A stretch of 64,000 bases of DNA from Nocardia rhizosphaerihabitans (GCF_014646295.1 NZ_BMNE01000002.1:64595-128594); one strand, 5' to 3'; counted from the first letter of the stretch, positions 1 through 9,461 are shown. The notes: a model not told the origin generated them from the letters alone. Numbers and translations are program-made.

Positions 1-600
1 GCGGAAGCCGGTGTCGAGCATGCTCTGGAACGCGGCGCGCTCGGGCCCCGAGGTGTGGGTCTTGCCCTCGAAGAACTCCGGCGACCACACGTCGTCGTCG
101 GTCGGCGCGATATTCCAGTCGCCGACCAGGGCGATCTTCGCCGCCGGATCGTCGGCCAGCCAGCCGGTCGCCTGCTCACGCAGGGTCGACAGCCAGTTCA
201 GCTTGTAGGCGTAATGCGGGTCGGCGAGGGCGCGGCCGTTGGGCACGTACAGGCTCCACACCCGCACTCCGCCGCAGGTCGCGCCGATCGCCCTGGCCTC
301 GACCACCGGCGACTCGATCAGCGAGTCGCCCGCGTTCTTGTCGAAACCGGGCTGGTGCGGGAACGCGACCTCGACATCGGTGAGGCCGACCCGGGACACG
401 ATGGCCACACCGTTCCACTGGTTGAGCCCGACGTGGGCGACCTCGTAGCCGGCCGCGTCGAACTGCTCGTAGGGGAACTGGTCGTCGCGGCACTTGGTTT
501 CCTGGATCGCCAGCACATCGATGTCGTTGCGGTCGAGGAAGGCGATCACCCGATCGACGCGGGAGCGGACCGAGTTGACGTTCCAGGTGGCGAGACGCAC
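1..600 (-). CDS. xthA: Exodeoxyribonuclease III (3' end beyond window)
   Basis: Class II AP endonuclease/3'-5' exonuclease of base-excision repair. Reading the minus strand from a GTG at 600, the protein begins MRLATWNVNSVRSR and continues through the family motifs IQETK (metal-binding Glu), SLYVPNGR and GDWNIAP, all typical of ExoIII. The 200 codons present are about three quarters of the usual 260-275 residues; the C-terminal catalytic His motif lies past the left edge. The GTG start is supported by an AGGAAAGG ribosome-binding site and by the conserved MRxATWNVNS opening. It lies 15 bp downstream of the acetyltransferase and is probably the last gene of a def-GNAT-xthA operon. Confidence 0.95.
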   Translation of the reverse strand, partial: MRLATWNVNSVRSRVDRVIAFLDRNDIDVLAIQETKCRDDQFPYEQFDAAGYEVAHVGLNQWNGVAIVSRVGLTDVEVAFPHQPGFDKNAGDSLIESPVVEARAIGATCGGVRVWSLYVPNGRALADPHYAYKLNWLSTLREQATGWLADDPAAKIALVGDWNIAPTDDDVWSPEFFEGKTHTSGPERAAFQSMLDTGFR

Positions 601-615
601 TGTCGCGTTCCTTTC

Positions 616-1578
616 CTACGTCGCGCTGGGCGGCGCGGCGTAGCGGTAGCTGTGGTGTTCGAGGAAGCCGAGCTCGCGGTAGAGCGCGAGTCCGGCGGCA
701 TTGCCTACTTCCACCTGCACGTAGGCGTGGGTGGCGCCGTGCTCGGCGCCCCAGCGGATCAGTTCGGCGCACAGCAGCGCGGCGAGTCCGTTGCGGCGGT
801 GCGCGGTCGCGACGGCGACACAGGTCAGGCCGACCCAGCGCCTGCCGTCGGGTGCGGTGGTCACCGCGCCGCGGCCGATGGCCAGCGGCTCCGGCATGCC
901 GAGCGAGGCGAAGCCGAGCGCGCCGTCCAGGACCGAGGTGAGCACGGTGCGGTCCGGTGCGCGCACGGTTGGATCGAGCGGTATCTCGCCGCGGTACCGG
1001 TGCACAGCCAGCCAGCCGTCGTCGGGTTCGGCGGCGATCCGCACCATCGACGGGCCTTGTGGCAGCACGAAATTCGCGATGTCGAGACCGAGGACGACGG
1101 TCTCGCTCCAGGTGTTCCAGCCCGGCGGGACCGGGGCGAGCCGATCGGGCAGCTGCAACAGCAGCGGCAGCCCGTTGGCGGTGTACCAGTCCGCTATCCG
1201 GTGCATGGTGTCGATCGACAACACCGCGGGCACGCCGGATTCACCCAGCGGCACAGCGGAATTCGCGCGCCCGGTGTAGCCGTTGCCCGCCCGCACGAGC
1301 CAGCCGTCGATCCACAGGTGACTGCTGCCCGGCCACGCCGCGGCCGCCGCGGTCTCCAGCGACCTGATCTCCTTGGTGCGAATCGGCCTCGGCCCCAGAG
1401 CTTTCAGCGCGACGACCCGATCGGCCGCGACCGAGACCAGCTCGCCCTCGGCGGTGCGCACCGACGGCGGACTCAGCGACACCAGTTCGCCGATCACATC
1501 GGTGAGCGGCTGTGGATAACCCTCCGGCAGCTGGTACCGCATCACCACGCGGCGGCCGAGGGGGATCTCAGTCGTCAT
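616..1578 (-). CDS. GNAT family N-acetyltransferase
   Basis: A 320-residue protein whose C-terminal 150 residues carry the GNAT fold: the acetyl-CoA loop region around [15 protein letters not shown] and the closing [21 protein letters not shown], which is the usual motif B ending. The N-terminal half is an extra domain shared with mycobacterial Rv0428c-type proteins; its substrate is unknown. The start overlaps the end of def by 11 bp, so the two are probably translationally coupled. Position between def and xthA matches the mycobacterial order. The acetylated target cannot be read from the sequence; association with peptide deformylase makes a protein N-terminus or aminoacyl substrate possible but unproven. 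Confidence 0.9.
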   Translation of the reverse strand: MTTEIPLGRRVVMRYQLPEGYPQPLTDVIGELVSLSPPSVRTAEGELVSVAADRVVALKALGPRPIRTKEIRSLETAAAAAWPGSSHLWIDGWLVRAGNGYTGRANSAVPLGESGVPAVLSIDTMHRIADWYTANGLPLLLQLPDRLAPVPPGWNTWSETVVLGLDIANFVLPQGPSMVRIAAEPDDGWLAVHRYRGEIPLDPTVRAPDRTVLTSVLDGALGFASLGMPEPLAIGRGAVTTAPDGRRWVGLTCVAVATAHRRNGLAALLCAELIRWGAEHGATHAYVQVEVGNAAGLALYRELGFLEHHSYRYAAPPSAT

Positions 1579-2158
1579 GACCGAACGGATCGGGCACCGT
1601 GCCCGGGATCCAGCTCAGACCCGGTGTGCCCCAGCCGTTGCGCTTGATGGCCTTCTTCGCCGCGCGGGCATTGCGGCCGATCAGCACGTCGACGTAGAGG
1701 AATCCGTCGAGGTGGCCCACTTCGTGCTGGAGCATCCTGGCGAAGAAGCCGGTGCCCTCGATGTCGACGGGCTCGCCCTTCTCGTCGGTGCCGGTGACCC
1801 TGGCCCAGTCGGCGCGACCGGTGGGGAACTGCTCGCCCGGCACGGACAGGCAACCCTCTTCGTCGTCGTCGGGATCGGGCATGGTCTCCGGGATCGCGGA
1901 GGTCTCCAGCACCGGGTTGATCACCACGCCTTTGCGGCGGATCGGCTGGCCTGTCGCGTCGAAGTCGGGGCAGTCGTAGACGAACAGCCGCTTGCCGACG
2001 CCGACCTGGTTGGCCGCCAGGCCGACACCCTTGGATTCCTCCAGGGTGTCGTACATGTCCGCGATCAGGTCGGCCAGCTCGGCCGGCGTCTCCGTCACCG
2101 GTGCGGTGGGGTTGTGGAGGACGGGGTCACCGACGATCACGATCGGGAGAATTGCCAT
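1568..2158 (-). CDS. def: Peptide deformylase
   Basis: Removes the N-formyl group from nascent proteins in the cytoplasm. All three deformylase motifs are present: [10 protein letters not shown] (motif I), EGCLSVPG (motif II, metal-binding Cys) and QHEVGHLDG (motif III, HExxH). With the ATG at 2158 the protein is 196 residues, [15 protein letters not shown], which matches the usual opening of actinobacterial enzymes. Another ATG three codons upstream (2167) and one at 2218 are in frame; the longer form would add an unlikely Ala/Arg-rich leader. No strong ribosome-binding site precedes either ATG. Likely first gene of the def-GNAT-xthA operon. Confidence 0.95.
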   Translation of the reverse strand: MAILPIVIVGDPVLHNPTAPVTETPAELADLIADMYDTLEESKGVGLAANQVGVGKRLFVYDCPDFDATGQPIRRKGVVINPVLETSAIPETMPDPDDDEEGCLSVPGEQFPTGRADWARVTGTDEKGEPVDIEGTGFFARMLQHEVGHLDGFLYVDVLIGRNARAAKKAIKRNGWGTPGLSWIPGTVPDPFGHDD

Positions 2159-2338
2159 GGCCGCCATTATCGCGGTTCGCGCGCCTCGGCGAGCGGCGAC
2201 CCCTGTGGCTTGCGCCACCCTACTGGCCTGTAGTCAACACGCCGGGACATCGCTCGGACGATCCGGCCGCTACATGGTTGAATGATCCGCGACGTGCAAG
2301 CGTCATTTTCATCTCGTGATACTCGGCGAGGGAGCAAG

Positions 2339-2656
2339 ATGGACGGCGCAGCGGCTCGCAATATCGAGGCTCGTACGACGGAAGACGCGGCCATCGACGA
2401 AGGCAGTGGTCTGAGTCGCCGTGAGCTCGACATCCTCGATTTCGAACGCAAATGGTGGAAGTACGCGGGCGCCAAGGAAGACGCGATCCGCGAATTGTTC
2501 TCCATGTCGGCGACCAGGTACTACCAGGTCCTCAACGCGGTCGTCGACAAGGAAGAAGCGCTGGCGGCCGACCCGATGCTGGTCAAGCGCCTGCGCAGGC
2601 TGCGGGCGAGCAGGCAGAAAGCGCGTGCAGCGCGCCGACTCGGTTTCCAGGTCTGA
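2339..2656 (+). CDS. DUF3263 small DNA-associated-type protein
   Basis: A 105-residue protein containing the DUF3263 core: LDFERKWWKYAGAKEDAIRELF followed by SATRYYQVLNAVVD, a helix-turn-helix-like arrangement, and a basic C-terminal tail (RLRRLRASRQKARAARR). The ATG at 2339 is preceded by GAGGGAG at good spacing and is preferred to an upstream in-frame ATG at 2282. It is the counterpart of mycobacterial Rv0430 by position and sequence and sits just upstream of the virR-like gene. The function of the family is not established; the basic tail and helical core suggest nucleic-acid binding, which is an inference. Confidence 0.85.
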   Translation: MDGAAARNIEARTTEDAAIDEGSGLSRRELDILDFERKWWKYAGAKEDAIRELFSMSATRYYQVLNAVVDKEEALAADPMLVKRLRRLRASRQKARAARRLGFQV

Positions 2657-2771
2657 CTGTGTACACGGCGCCGCACACAGGCCCTGCGTGGTTACGCACG
2701 CTGCCGCCTCCGGGCCGTGAGTTCGCGTCGCGGACAGCCACACAGAGGTGGTTGCGACTAGGGTTGCGCGG

Positions 2772-3356
2772 GTGAGCAACCCTAATCCCACCCCCGGCGG
2801 CCCACCGCTGCGCGCGCTGGCGATGGTGTTGATCGCGCTGGCCATCGTCTTCGCCGGTCTGGGTGCGATGTCGTTGTCGAACTCCGGTGCCGACGCATCC
2901 GATTCGGGCGAGCAGACCGAGACGACGACCTCCAGCGTGGTCGCGCAGGCGCCCGCGACCACGGCCGCCGCGACGACCACCAGCGCGACCGCCGCCCCGA
3001 CCACGACGACCGTCGCACCGACGACCACCACGGCGCCCACGACCACGGCACCCACCACGGCACCCGCCGCGCCCGCGGCCACCGTCGATCAGAGTGTGCC
3101 TGTGCGGGTGCTGAACAACAGCCTGGTCGCGGGCTTGGCCGCCCGCACCGCGAGCGAACTGACCTCGGCGGGCTGGAGCAATGTCAGCACCGGCAACTAC
3201 AACGGCTCGAACCTGACCGCCACGACGGTGTTCTACGGCACCGGCGCGGGCGACAAGGCCGCGGCCACCCAGATCGCCGCGGAGATCGGCGGAACGGTCG
3301 TGCCGAAGTCCGGTGATACCTCGCCGGGCGTCGTGGTCGTGCTGACCGGCAGCTGA
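2772..3356 (+). CDS. virR: LytR_C-domain membrane protein, VirR-like
   Basis: A 194-residue protein with a short cytoplasmic N-terminus, one membrane segment (residues about 12-34, LRALAMVLIALAIVFAGLGAM), a low-complexity Thr/Ala/Pro linker of about 60 residues and a C-terminal LytR_C domain (VRVLNNSLVAGLAARTA to VVVVLTGS). This is the architecture of M. tuberculosis VirR (Rv0431), which affects cell-envelope permeability and vesicle release, and the neighbours DUF3263 and sodC are the same. The GTG at 2772 gives the conserved short N-terminus; an ATG at 2748 is in frame. The gene symbol is by orthology of position and domains, not by experiment. Confidence 0.8.
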   Translation: MSNPNPTPGGPPLRALAMVLIALAIVFAGLGAMSLSNSGADASDSGEQTETTTSSVVAQAPATTAAATTTSATAAPTTTTVAPTTTTAPTTTAPTTAPAAPAATVDQSVPVRVLNNSLVAGLAARTASELTSAGWSNVSTGNYNGSNLTATTVFYGTGAGDKAAATQIAAEIGGTVVPKSGDTSPGVVVVLTGS

Positions 3357-3474
3357 ACGAGGCACGGCACGCGGTGCCAGGGGCTGTGCCTGCGCTGTGG
3401 CATCATCTTGAGCGGTACAGCCCTGTCCACCCAGCTTTACTCGTTAAACTCGGTACTCGTAAAGGAGTTCCCTG

Positions 3475-4176
3475 ATGGCCACGTCGACAACTCGTCGCCC
3501 GTCCTGGCGCATTGTGACCCCGGTGCTGGCGGTTGCCGTGTTCGGTCTCGCTGCTTGCACCAACAGCCAGGAGTCGAGTGACGTCAAGGGAACCACGCCG
3601 CCGGTGTGGACCAGCTCGCCCGCGCCCGCGGGTACCGGCGATGCGCACGGCGGCGGCGGCCACGCCGCGCCGACCACCACCGACGGCCACGGCGGCGGCG
3701 AGCACGGCGCCCCGGCGGCGGCCGGTGGTCTGAAGACCGACCTCAAGAACAGCTCCGGCGCGAATGTCGGCACCGCGACCATCGTCGCCGAGGGCAGCCA
3801 CCTGGTCGTCACCGTCGAGGCGCAGGGCCTGACCCCCGGCTTCCACGGCCTGCACTTCCACCAGAACGGCACCTGTGAGGGCGACTTCGCCTCCGCCGGC
3901 GGTCATCTGCAGGTCGGCGCGGCCAACGCGCACCCGGCCAGCGGCGATCTGACCTCGCTGCAGGTCAACGCCGACGGCACCGCGAAGCTGGTCACCCGGA
4001 CCGACACGGTCACCCTGGACAACGTCAAGGGCAAGGCCCTGATCGTGCACTCCGGCGCCGACAACTTCGGCAACATCCCGCCCCGGTACTCCCGCGAGGG
4101 TGGCACCGGCCCCGACGAGACCACGCTGTCCACGGGTGACGCTGGAACCCGGGTCGCCTGCGGCGTGGTCGGTTAG
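3475..4176 (+). CDS. sodC: Cu(-Zn) superoxide dismutase lipoprotein
   Basis: Dismutates superoxide outside the cytoplasmic membrane. The 233-residue precursor has a twin-Arg-containing signal peptide ending in the lipobox GLAAC (Cys28), then a His/Gly-rich spacer (HGGGGHAAPTTTDGHGGGEHG) that could bind metal, then the SodC barrel. Copper-ligand motifs are visible: LHFHQNG, GGH and IVHSGADN, and the disulfide cysteines TCEGD and RVACGVVG. The loop GGHLQVGAANAHPASGDL resembles the M. tuberculosis enzyme, which I recall works without zinc. The start has a strong AAAGGAG site. The next gene begins 10 bp downstream, suggesting co-transcription. Confidence 0.95.
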   Translation: MATSTTRRPSWRIVTPVLAVAVFGLAACTNSQESSDVKGTTPPVWTSSPAPAGTGDAHGGGGHAAPTTTDGHGGGEHGAPAAAGGLKTDLKNSSGANVGTATIVAEGSHLVVTVEAQGLTPGFHGLHFHQNGTCEGDFASAGGHLQVGAANAHPASGDLTSLQVNADGTAKLVTRTDTVTLDNVKGKALIVHSGADNFGNIPPRYSREGGTGPDETTLSTGDAGTRVACGVVG

Positions 4177-4186
4177 CGAGACGCAC

Positions 4187-5329
4187 ATGGCCGGGGCAAT
4201 CCAGTCGGTACCGTTCCCTGGTTCGCCCCGGCCGACCATCGGCATCGAGTGGGAGATCGCGCTTGTCGACAAGGTGACGCGTGATCTGTCGAACACCGCC
4301 TCCGCGGTGTTCGACGCCGTCGGCGATCTGCGTGCCTACGACGGGACGCCGCAGGTCACCAAGGAATTGCTGCGCAACACGGTCGAATTGGTGACCGGTG
4401 TGCACGACACGGTCGGCGGCGCGGTCGACGATCTGCGCGGCACCATGGACGCGGTGCGCCGCGCGGCCGATCCGCTCGGCGTCGACCTGTTCTGCGCCGG
4501 CACCCATCCGTTCGCGCAGTGGTCGGCCCAGCAGCTCACCCGCTCACCGCATTACGACGAGCTGATCGAGCGTACCCAGTGGTGGGGCCGCCAGATGCTG
4601 ATCTGGGGCGTGCACGTGCACGTGGGAGTCTCGCACCGGGACAAGGTCTTTCCGATCCTGAACTCGCTGCTGCTGTCGTATCCGCATCTGCTCGCGCTCT
4701 CGGCGTCCTCACCGATGTGGTCCGGTGACGACACCGGTTACGCCAGCAATCGCGCGCTGATGTTCCAGCAGCTGCCGACCGCCGGTCTGCCGTTCCAGTT
4801 CGAGAACTGGCCGCAGTTCGAGGGTTTCGTGCACGACCAGCTCAAAACCGGTGTGTTCGAACAGCTCGGCGGCATGCACTGGGACATCCGGCCCGCGCCC
4901 AAGTGGGGCACGATCGAGATCCGGGTGTGCGACGGGCTGTCCAGCCGGGCGGAGCTGGCCTCGGTGGCCGCGCTGATCCACTGCCTGGTAGTCGATCTGG
5001 AGCGCAGGCTCGACGCGGGCGAGAACCTGCCGACGCTGCCGCCGTGGCATGTGCAGGAGAACAAGTGGCGGGCAGCGCGCTACGGGCTCGACGCCATCGT
5101 GATCGTCGACGACGCCAGTAATGAGCGTTTGGTCACAGACGATCTGATGGATCTGCTGAACAAACTGGAGCCGACCGCGAAGCGGCTCGGCTGCGCCGAC
5201 GAATTGGCCGCCGTCGCCGACATTCCCCGCCACGGTGCCTCCTACCAGCGGCAACGTCGCGTCGCCGCGCAATCGCAGGGTGATCTTGTCGCGGTCGTCG
5301 ATTCGCTGGTGCGCGAGCTGGATCAGTAG
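4187..5329 (+). CDS. Glutamate-cysteine ligase family 2 (YbdK-type carboxylate-amine ligase)
   Basis: A 380-residue ATP-dependent carboxylate-amine ligase of the GCS2 family: the N-terminal PTIGIEWEIALVD and the central WGVHVHVGVSHRDK motifs form the active site, with IRPAPKWGTIEIRVCDG downstream. Members can make gamma-glutamylcysteine weakly; actinomycetes of this group use mycothiol, so the physiological substrate is uncertain. The ATG at 4187 gives the normal N-terminus; upstream in-frame ATGs run into the sodC coding sequence. It lies 10 bp after sodC, as Rv0433 follows sodC in M. tuberculosis, and may belong to an oxidative-stress unit. Confidence 0.88.
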   Translation: MAGAIQSVPFPGSPRPTIGIEWEIALVDKVTRDLSNTASAVFDAVGDLRAYDGTPQVTKELLRNTVELVTGVHDTVGGAVDDLRGTMDAVRRAADPLGVDLFCAGTHPFAQWSAQQLTRSPHYDELIERTQWWGRQMLIWGVHVHVGVSHRDKVFPILNSLLLSYPHLLALSASSPMWSGDDTGYASNRALMFQQLPTAGLPFQFENWPQFEGFVHDQLKTGVFEQLGGMHWDIRPAPKWGTIEIRVCDGLSSRAELASVAALIHCLVVDLERRLDAGENLPTLPPWHVQENKWRAARYGLDAIVIVDDASNERLVTDDLMDLLNKLEPTAKRLGCADELAAVADIPRHGASYQRQRRVAAQSQGDLVAVVDSLVRELDQ

Positions 5330-5379
5330 CGTTCAGCTACACAGCGGGGTGGTGTTAACCCGCCGTTTACGATGTCGGG

Positions 5380-6726
5380 ATGCTTGTCGAACATCCGCGC
5401 GGCGCTGCGGGGGGTGCCGCTCTCCGGAACCGTCTCCGTGAGCCACGCACACTCGCCGTCGTCGGGGTGTCGTCGGTGCTGGCGCTGCTCGTCGGATTGC
5501 AGATCGCCGCGTTCGTCAACGGTTTCGACGGACCACTGGCGAGTCTGGCCCGTGACTACATCGGCACGCCGAAGTCGATGTCGGTGCCGTGGGCCGGGCT
5601 GGTGCTCGCACTGGTCGGGGTCAATGCGCGCAGGCGGGTCTTCGCGGTGTTCGCGGCGGTCGGGATCGACGCGGTGTGCGCCGCGCTGCGGCTGCTCGAC
5701 GGCAAGCCGTTCACGGTCGGCAACGGCCCGACCATCGTCTTGACCGTGCTCGCGATCGTCGCGGCGGTGCGCTGGAGCGGTCGCGAACGTACGGACGCGG
5801 TGAAGGCGGCGGCGCTGGGTGCGCTGCTCGTGCTCGCCACGAAGGTCGGTGACGTGTGGCTGCACGTCACCTCGGCGGTGCGGCCCGCGGTGCTCGACGA
5901 ATATCTGTTGCTCGCCGATCACGCGCTCGGTGACCCGTCGTGGGTCATGGGCCGGGTGCTGGATGTGCTCGGGCCCGAGGTGTACGCGGTGCTGCACTGG
6001 GTGTACATCGAGCTGCCGGTGGCGGCGATCGTGGTCGCGGTGTGGCAGTTGCGCAGGGTCGTCCCGACCGGGGAGTGGCCGTCGCACTACCTGGTTCGCA
6101 CGTTCCTGGTGCTCGGGCTGGTCGGCCCGCTGTTCTATGTGCTGTTTCCCGTCGTGGGGCCGATGTTCGCGTTCGGCGCGGACGGGCACGGTTTCCAGGT
6201 GGGCAATTTCTGGCCGACGGCGTTGCCGCCGATCGACCGCAGTCCGGCGGCGCTGCCGTTCGACGCGTTCACGCCGCGCAACTGCATGCCGTCGATGCAT
6301 ACCGCGTGGGCGCTGTCGCTGTTCATCCACACCCGTCGTGATGTCGACGGGTCACGCGCGCCGGCCTGGCTGCGCTGGGGTGGCGCGTTCTGGCTGGCCG
6401 CGACCGTGGCCGCGACGCTCGGATTCGGTTACCACTACGGCGTCGACCTGGTGGCGGGCGCGGTGCTGTGCCTGACCGTCGAGTCGGCGCTGCGATCGCC
6501 CGAGCGCGGCTGGGGTGCGTTCCGGGTGCGGATGGTCGGCTTCGGTGCGGTCGTGTTCGCGGGGCTGCTGCTGGCCTACCGGTACCTGGCGGTGCCGATG
6601 GCCGAGTACCCGGTGCTCGCGGGCGCGATCGTCATCGGGCTGTTGGCCGCCGTGGCCGCCGCGTTCCATGCCACCTGGTTCGCCGCCGCGCCCCGGCCCG
6701 CGATGGTGCGGGTGGCCGCCGGTTAG
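5380..6726 (+). CDS. PAP2-superfamily integral membrane phosphatase/transferase
   Basis: A 448-residue polytopic membrane protein. The lipid-phosphate phosphatase motifs are in the second half: TPRNCMPSMHTAWALSL (SxxxH with catalytic His) and FGYHYGVDLVAG (HxxxD), the variant seen in the PAP2_3/inositolphosphotransferase-like group. About ten hydrophobic segments are visible. It probably acts on a lipid-linked phosphate at the outer face of the membrane; the substrate is unknown. There is no ribosome-binding site, but TACGAT at 5368 lies 6 nt before the ATG, consistent with leaderless transcription. Its stop overlaps the convergent mnhG stop by 4 nt. Confidence 0.82.
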   Translation: MLVEHPRGAAGGAALRNRLREPRTLAVVGVSSVLALLVGLQIAAFVNGFDGPLASLARDYIGTPKSMSVPWAGLVLALVGVNARRRVFAVFAAVGIDAVCAALRLLDGKPFTVGNGPTIVLTVLAIVAAVRWSGRERTDAVKAAALGALLVLATKVGDVWLHVTSAVRPAVLDEYLLLADHALGDPSWVMGRVLDVLGPEVYAVLHWVYIELPVAAIVVAVWQLRRVVPTGEWPSHYLVRTFLVLGLVGPLFYVLFPVVGPMFAFGADGHGFQVGNFWPTALPPIDRSPAALPFDAFTPRNCMPSMHTAWALSLFIHTRRDVDGSRAPAWLRWGGAFWLAATVAATLGFGYHYGVDLVAGAVLCLTVESALRSPERGWGAFRVRMVGFGAVVFAGLLLAYRYLAVPMAEYPVLAGAIVIGLLAAVAAAFHATWFAAAPRPAMVRVAAG

Positions 6727-7058
6727 TCGTCGGCGGCGTTGCCCAGTTCGTTGATCCGCAGCAGGCCGTCGCGGTGGCGCTGTTCGCGGTAGGCGGTGCG
6801 GCCGATGAGGTGGGCGATGACGGGTGCGGTGAGGATGGTGAACAGGCCGGTCAGCACCAGCATCCACACATTGACGTCGTTCCTGATGTCGATCCCGGTG
6901 CCGACGAGGACCAGGACCAAGCCGACCACCTGCGGCTTGGTCGCGGCGTGCATGCGGGTGAGGGTGTCGGGGAACCGCACGATGCCGATGGCCGCGGTGA
7001 ACGCGAGCGCGCAGCCGGTCAGGATCAGCGCGGCCGAGACCCATTCCCATGCCGTCAT
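6723..7058 (-). CDS. mnhG: Mrp/Mnh antiporter subunit G
   Basis: 111 residues with three hydrophobic helices and the MnhG signature GIVRFPDTLTRMHAATKPQVVG, which identifies the family clearly. It is the last subunit of the multisubunit Na+(K+)/H+ antiporter in the cytoplasmic membrane. Its ATG overlaps the mnhF stop (ATGA), so translation is probably coupled. The C-terminus (REQRHRDGLLRINELG) is cytoplasmic and charged. Confidence 0.94.
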   Translation of the reverse strand: MTAWEWVSAALILTGCALAFTAAIGIVRFPDTLTRMHAATKPQVVGLVLVLVGTGIDIRNDVNVWMLVLTGLFTILTAPVIAHLIGRTAYREQRHRDGLLRINELGNAADD

Positions 7059-7315
7059 CGGTCGTCCCTGACGCGGAAGCGCGACACCGCGGCCGAGCCG
7101 AGGAACCCGACCAGCGCCAGCGCGACGATCGCCGGGATCACCGTGGTGTCGTTGCTGTAGGCGGCCCAGACCGCGAGTCCGGCGGCGGCGATGGCCATCA
7201 GCGAGTCGATCCCGACGACCCGGTCGAGGGTGCTCGGACCCGCCAGCACGCGGTAGCTGGTGATCACCGCGGCCGCGGTGAGCAGGATGCCGGCGATGAT
7301 GGCGACGACGGTCAC
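7055..7315 (-). CDS. mnhF: Mrp/Mnh antiporter subunit F
   Basis: 86 residues, three transmembrane helices, with the MnhF/PhaF signature YRVLAGPSTLDRVVGIDSL between helices 1 and 2. The GTG start at 7315 has a GGAGGAG site inside the end of mnhE and overlaps the mnhE stop (GTGA). This subunit resembles a bile-acid transporter-like fold in older annotation, but the Mrp context fixes its role in the antiporter complex. Confidence 0.93.
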   Translation of the reverse strand: MTVVAIIAGILLTAAAVITSYRVLAGPSTLDRVVGIDSLMAIAAAGLAVWAAYSNDTTVIPAIVALALVGFLGSAAVSRFRVRDDR

Positions 7316-7869
7316 GGGCGCTCCTCCGGATCGAGGCGCCTGCGTTCGCTCGGCCGTTCGAAGGCGTTGATCAGCAGATGCTCCAATCGCCGTGTGGTGC
7401 TGTAGAACTTCAGCACCGACTTCTCACTGCCCACGTCGAGCACGTGGACATAGACCACACAGCGCGCCCGGTCCACCTCGAGCACCATGGTGCCGGGGAT
7501 CAGGTTGAGCAGGTCGGTCGCCATCACCAGGACCAGATCGGACTGGATGCCGAGGTGCACCCGTAGCACACCGGACACGGGTGGTCCGGCGGGCCGGATG
7601 GCGAACCAGGCCACCTGCAGACTCGATTCGAGCGCGTAATAGACACTCACCACGATCAGTTCGAGGAACGACAGCGGGTGGAATCGGCCGGTCACCGGCA
7701 CCAGCGGCAGTGGCAGCGCGAAGACGACGATCAGCGCGACAACGAGACCGCCGATGAGATTGGCCGGGCTGAGGCCACCCCACAGCGCGACCCACACCGC
7801 GGTCAACCACGCCAGCACGCCGATCCGCAGCGCGTTGTCGCGGTTGGCCAGGAACCCGAGCGTGTTCAT
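7312..7869 (-). CDS. mnhE: Mrp/Mnh antiporter subunit E
   Basis: 185 residues. Two or three N-terminal membrane helices (IGVLAWLTAVWVALWGGLSPANLIGG) are followed by a cytoplasmic domain with the MnhE signature LVMATDLLNLIPGTMVLEVD. The ATG at 7869 overlaps the mnhD stop by the ATGA arrangement. Much longer open frames on the same strand here are read-through of the mnhD region in another frame and are not part of this protein. Confidence 0.93.
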   Translation of the reverse strand: MNTLGFLANRDNALRIGVLAWLTAVWVALWGGLSPANLIGGLVVALIVVFALPLPLVPVTGRFHPLSFLELIVVSVYYALESSLQVAWFAIRPAGPPVSGVLRVHLGIQSDLVLVMATDLLNLIPGTMVLEVDRARCVVYVHVLDVGSEKSVLKFYSTTRRLEHLLINAFERPSERRRLDPEERP

Positions 7870-9461
7870 CGTGCCTCCGGCCCGAGCACCGAGTCGATGT
7901 AGACCGACGGGTCGTTCAAGTCGGCGGCCGCCCGTTCGGCGATGCCGAGGATCGGCCCGGCGAGCACGGTCAGCGCGAGTCCGGCGGCGACCAGGCCGGT
8001 GGTCGCGAGCACCATGAGCACCGGCATCCGGCCGGGATCGGTGCGGTCCTCGTAGTACACGTCGGTCGAATCCTCCACCAGGGTGGGTGGTTTCGCCGCG
8101 GTGAGATGACCCTCCGGCGCTTCCTCGCGCGGCCGCCAGAAGGCCTTGCTCCACACCCTGGCTACCGCGTACAACGTCAGCAGACTGGTGACGACCGAGC
8201 CCGCGACGAGCACCCAGGCCAGCACACTGCCGTCGGCGGCACCCGCCTCCAGCAGGGCGACCTTGCCGATGAACCCCGAGAACGGCGGAATACCACCGAG
8301 ATTCAATGCGGGTACCAGGAACAGCACGGCCAGCAGCGGGCTCGCGGTGGCCAGCCCGCCGATCCGGCGCAGCGACACCGAGCCCGCCTGGCGTTCGATG
8401 AGGCCGACGGCGAGGAACAGCGCGGTCTGCACCAGGATGTGGTGGGCGACGTAGAAGACCGCGCCGGTCAGGCCCGCCGTGGTGGCCAGCCCGATACCGA
8501 AGACCATGTAGCCGATGTGGCTGACCAGGGTGAACGAGAGCAGTCGCCGGATGTCGGTCTGCGCGATCGCGCCGAGGATGCCGACCAGCATCGTCACCAG
8601 CCCGCAGACCAGCAGGATGTCGTCGAACGCGCCGTCGGGGAACCACAGGGTGTCGGTGCGGATGATCGCGTACACACCGACTTTGGTGAGCAGACCGGCG
8701 AAGACGGCGGTCACCGGCGCCGGGGCGGTGGGGTAGGAGTCGGGCAGCCAGCTCGACAGCGGGAACACCGCGGCCTTGATCCCGAACGCCACCAGCAGCA
8801 CCGCGTAGCAGGCGGTCCGCACACCGCTCGGCGTCGCTTCCAGCCGCACGGCCAGTTGCGCGAGATTCAGTGTCCCGGTGGCGGCGTAGGTGATACCGAT
8901 GCCGATCAGGAAGATCAGCGACGACACCATCGACACCATCACATAGGCGATGCCGGTGCGGATGCGTTCCTCGGTGGCGCCGACGGTGAGCAACACGAAC
9001 GACGCCACGAGCAAGACCTCGAAGCCGACGAACAGGTTGAACAGGTCACCGGCCAGGAACGCCGTCGACACCCCCGCGGTCAGCACCAGATATGTGGGCC
9101 GGTAGATCGAGGTCGGCTGGTGTTCGTCGCCGTCGGAGATGTTCTGTCCCGCACCGTAGATCGACACCACCAGCAGCACGAACGCCGACACCAGCAGCAT
9201 CGCCGCCGAGAGCCGGTCGACCACCAGGGTGATCCCGATCGGGGTCGGCCAGCCGCCCACCTGCACCGCGGTGGTGCCGTCGCGGTCGGCCAGATGCAGC
9301 AGCAGTGCGCTGACCACCAGCACGCACGACAGCGCGCTCAGCGAGATCATCGCCTGCAGCCGGGGGCGGCGACCGAACACCAGCGTCGCCGCGGCGCCGA
9401 GCAGCGGGATCAGCACAGGCAGTGCGGCGATGGCGGGCAGCAGCTCCGGGGACAGGGTCAC
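7866..9461 (-). CDS. mnhD: Mrp/Mnh antiporter subunit D
   Basis: A 531-residue homologue of the proton-pumping NuoN/NuoM subunits of complex I with about 14 membrane helices. The proton_antipo_M region is visible as YRPTYLVLTAGVSTAFLAGDLFNLFV, KAAVFPLSSWLPDSYPTAP and LLSFTLVSHIGYMVFGIG. The GTG at 9461 overlaps the mnhC stop (GTGA) and gives VTLSPELLPAIAALPVLIPL, the standard N-terminus. It forms the ion-translocating core together with MnhA. Confidence 0.95.
   Translation of the reverse strand: MTLSPELLPAIAALPVLIPLLGAAATLVFGRRPRLQAMISLSALSCVLVVSALLLHLADRDGTTAVQVGGWPTPIGITLVVDRLSAAMLLVSAFVLLVVSIYGAGQNISDGDEHQPTSIYRPTYLVLTAGVSTAFLAGDLFNLFVGFEVLLVASFVLLTVGATEERIRTGIAYVMVSMVSSLIFLIGIGITYAATGTLNLAQLAVRLEATPSGVRTACYAVLLVAFGIKAAVFPLSSWLPDSYPTAPAPVTAVFAGLLTKVGVYAIIRTDTLWFPDGAFDDILLVCGLVTMLVGILGAIAQTDIRRLLSFTLVSHIGYMVFGIGLATTAGLTGAVFYVAHHILVQTALFLAVGLIERQAGSVSLRRIGGLATASPLLAVLFLVPALNLGGIPPFSGFIGKVALLEAGAADGSVLAWVLVAGSVVTSLLTLYAVARVWSKAFWRPREEAPEGHLTAAKPPTLVEDSTDVYYEDRTDPGRMPVLMVLATTGLVAAGLALTVLAGPILGIAERAAADLNDPSVYIDSVLGPEAR

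Noticed and set aside
55..1647. 530-codon plus-strand open frame
   Set aside because: It is antisense to the xthA, GNAT and def genes, whose motifs are clear; long antisense frames are common at this GC content and this one has no domain.
2938..3090. Thr/Pro codon repeats resembling a minisatellite
   Set aside because: They are the low-complexity linker of the VirR-like protein, not an independent repeat element.
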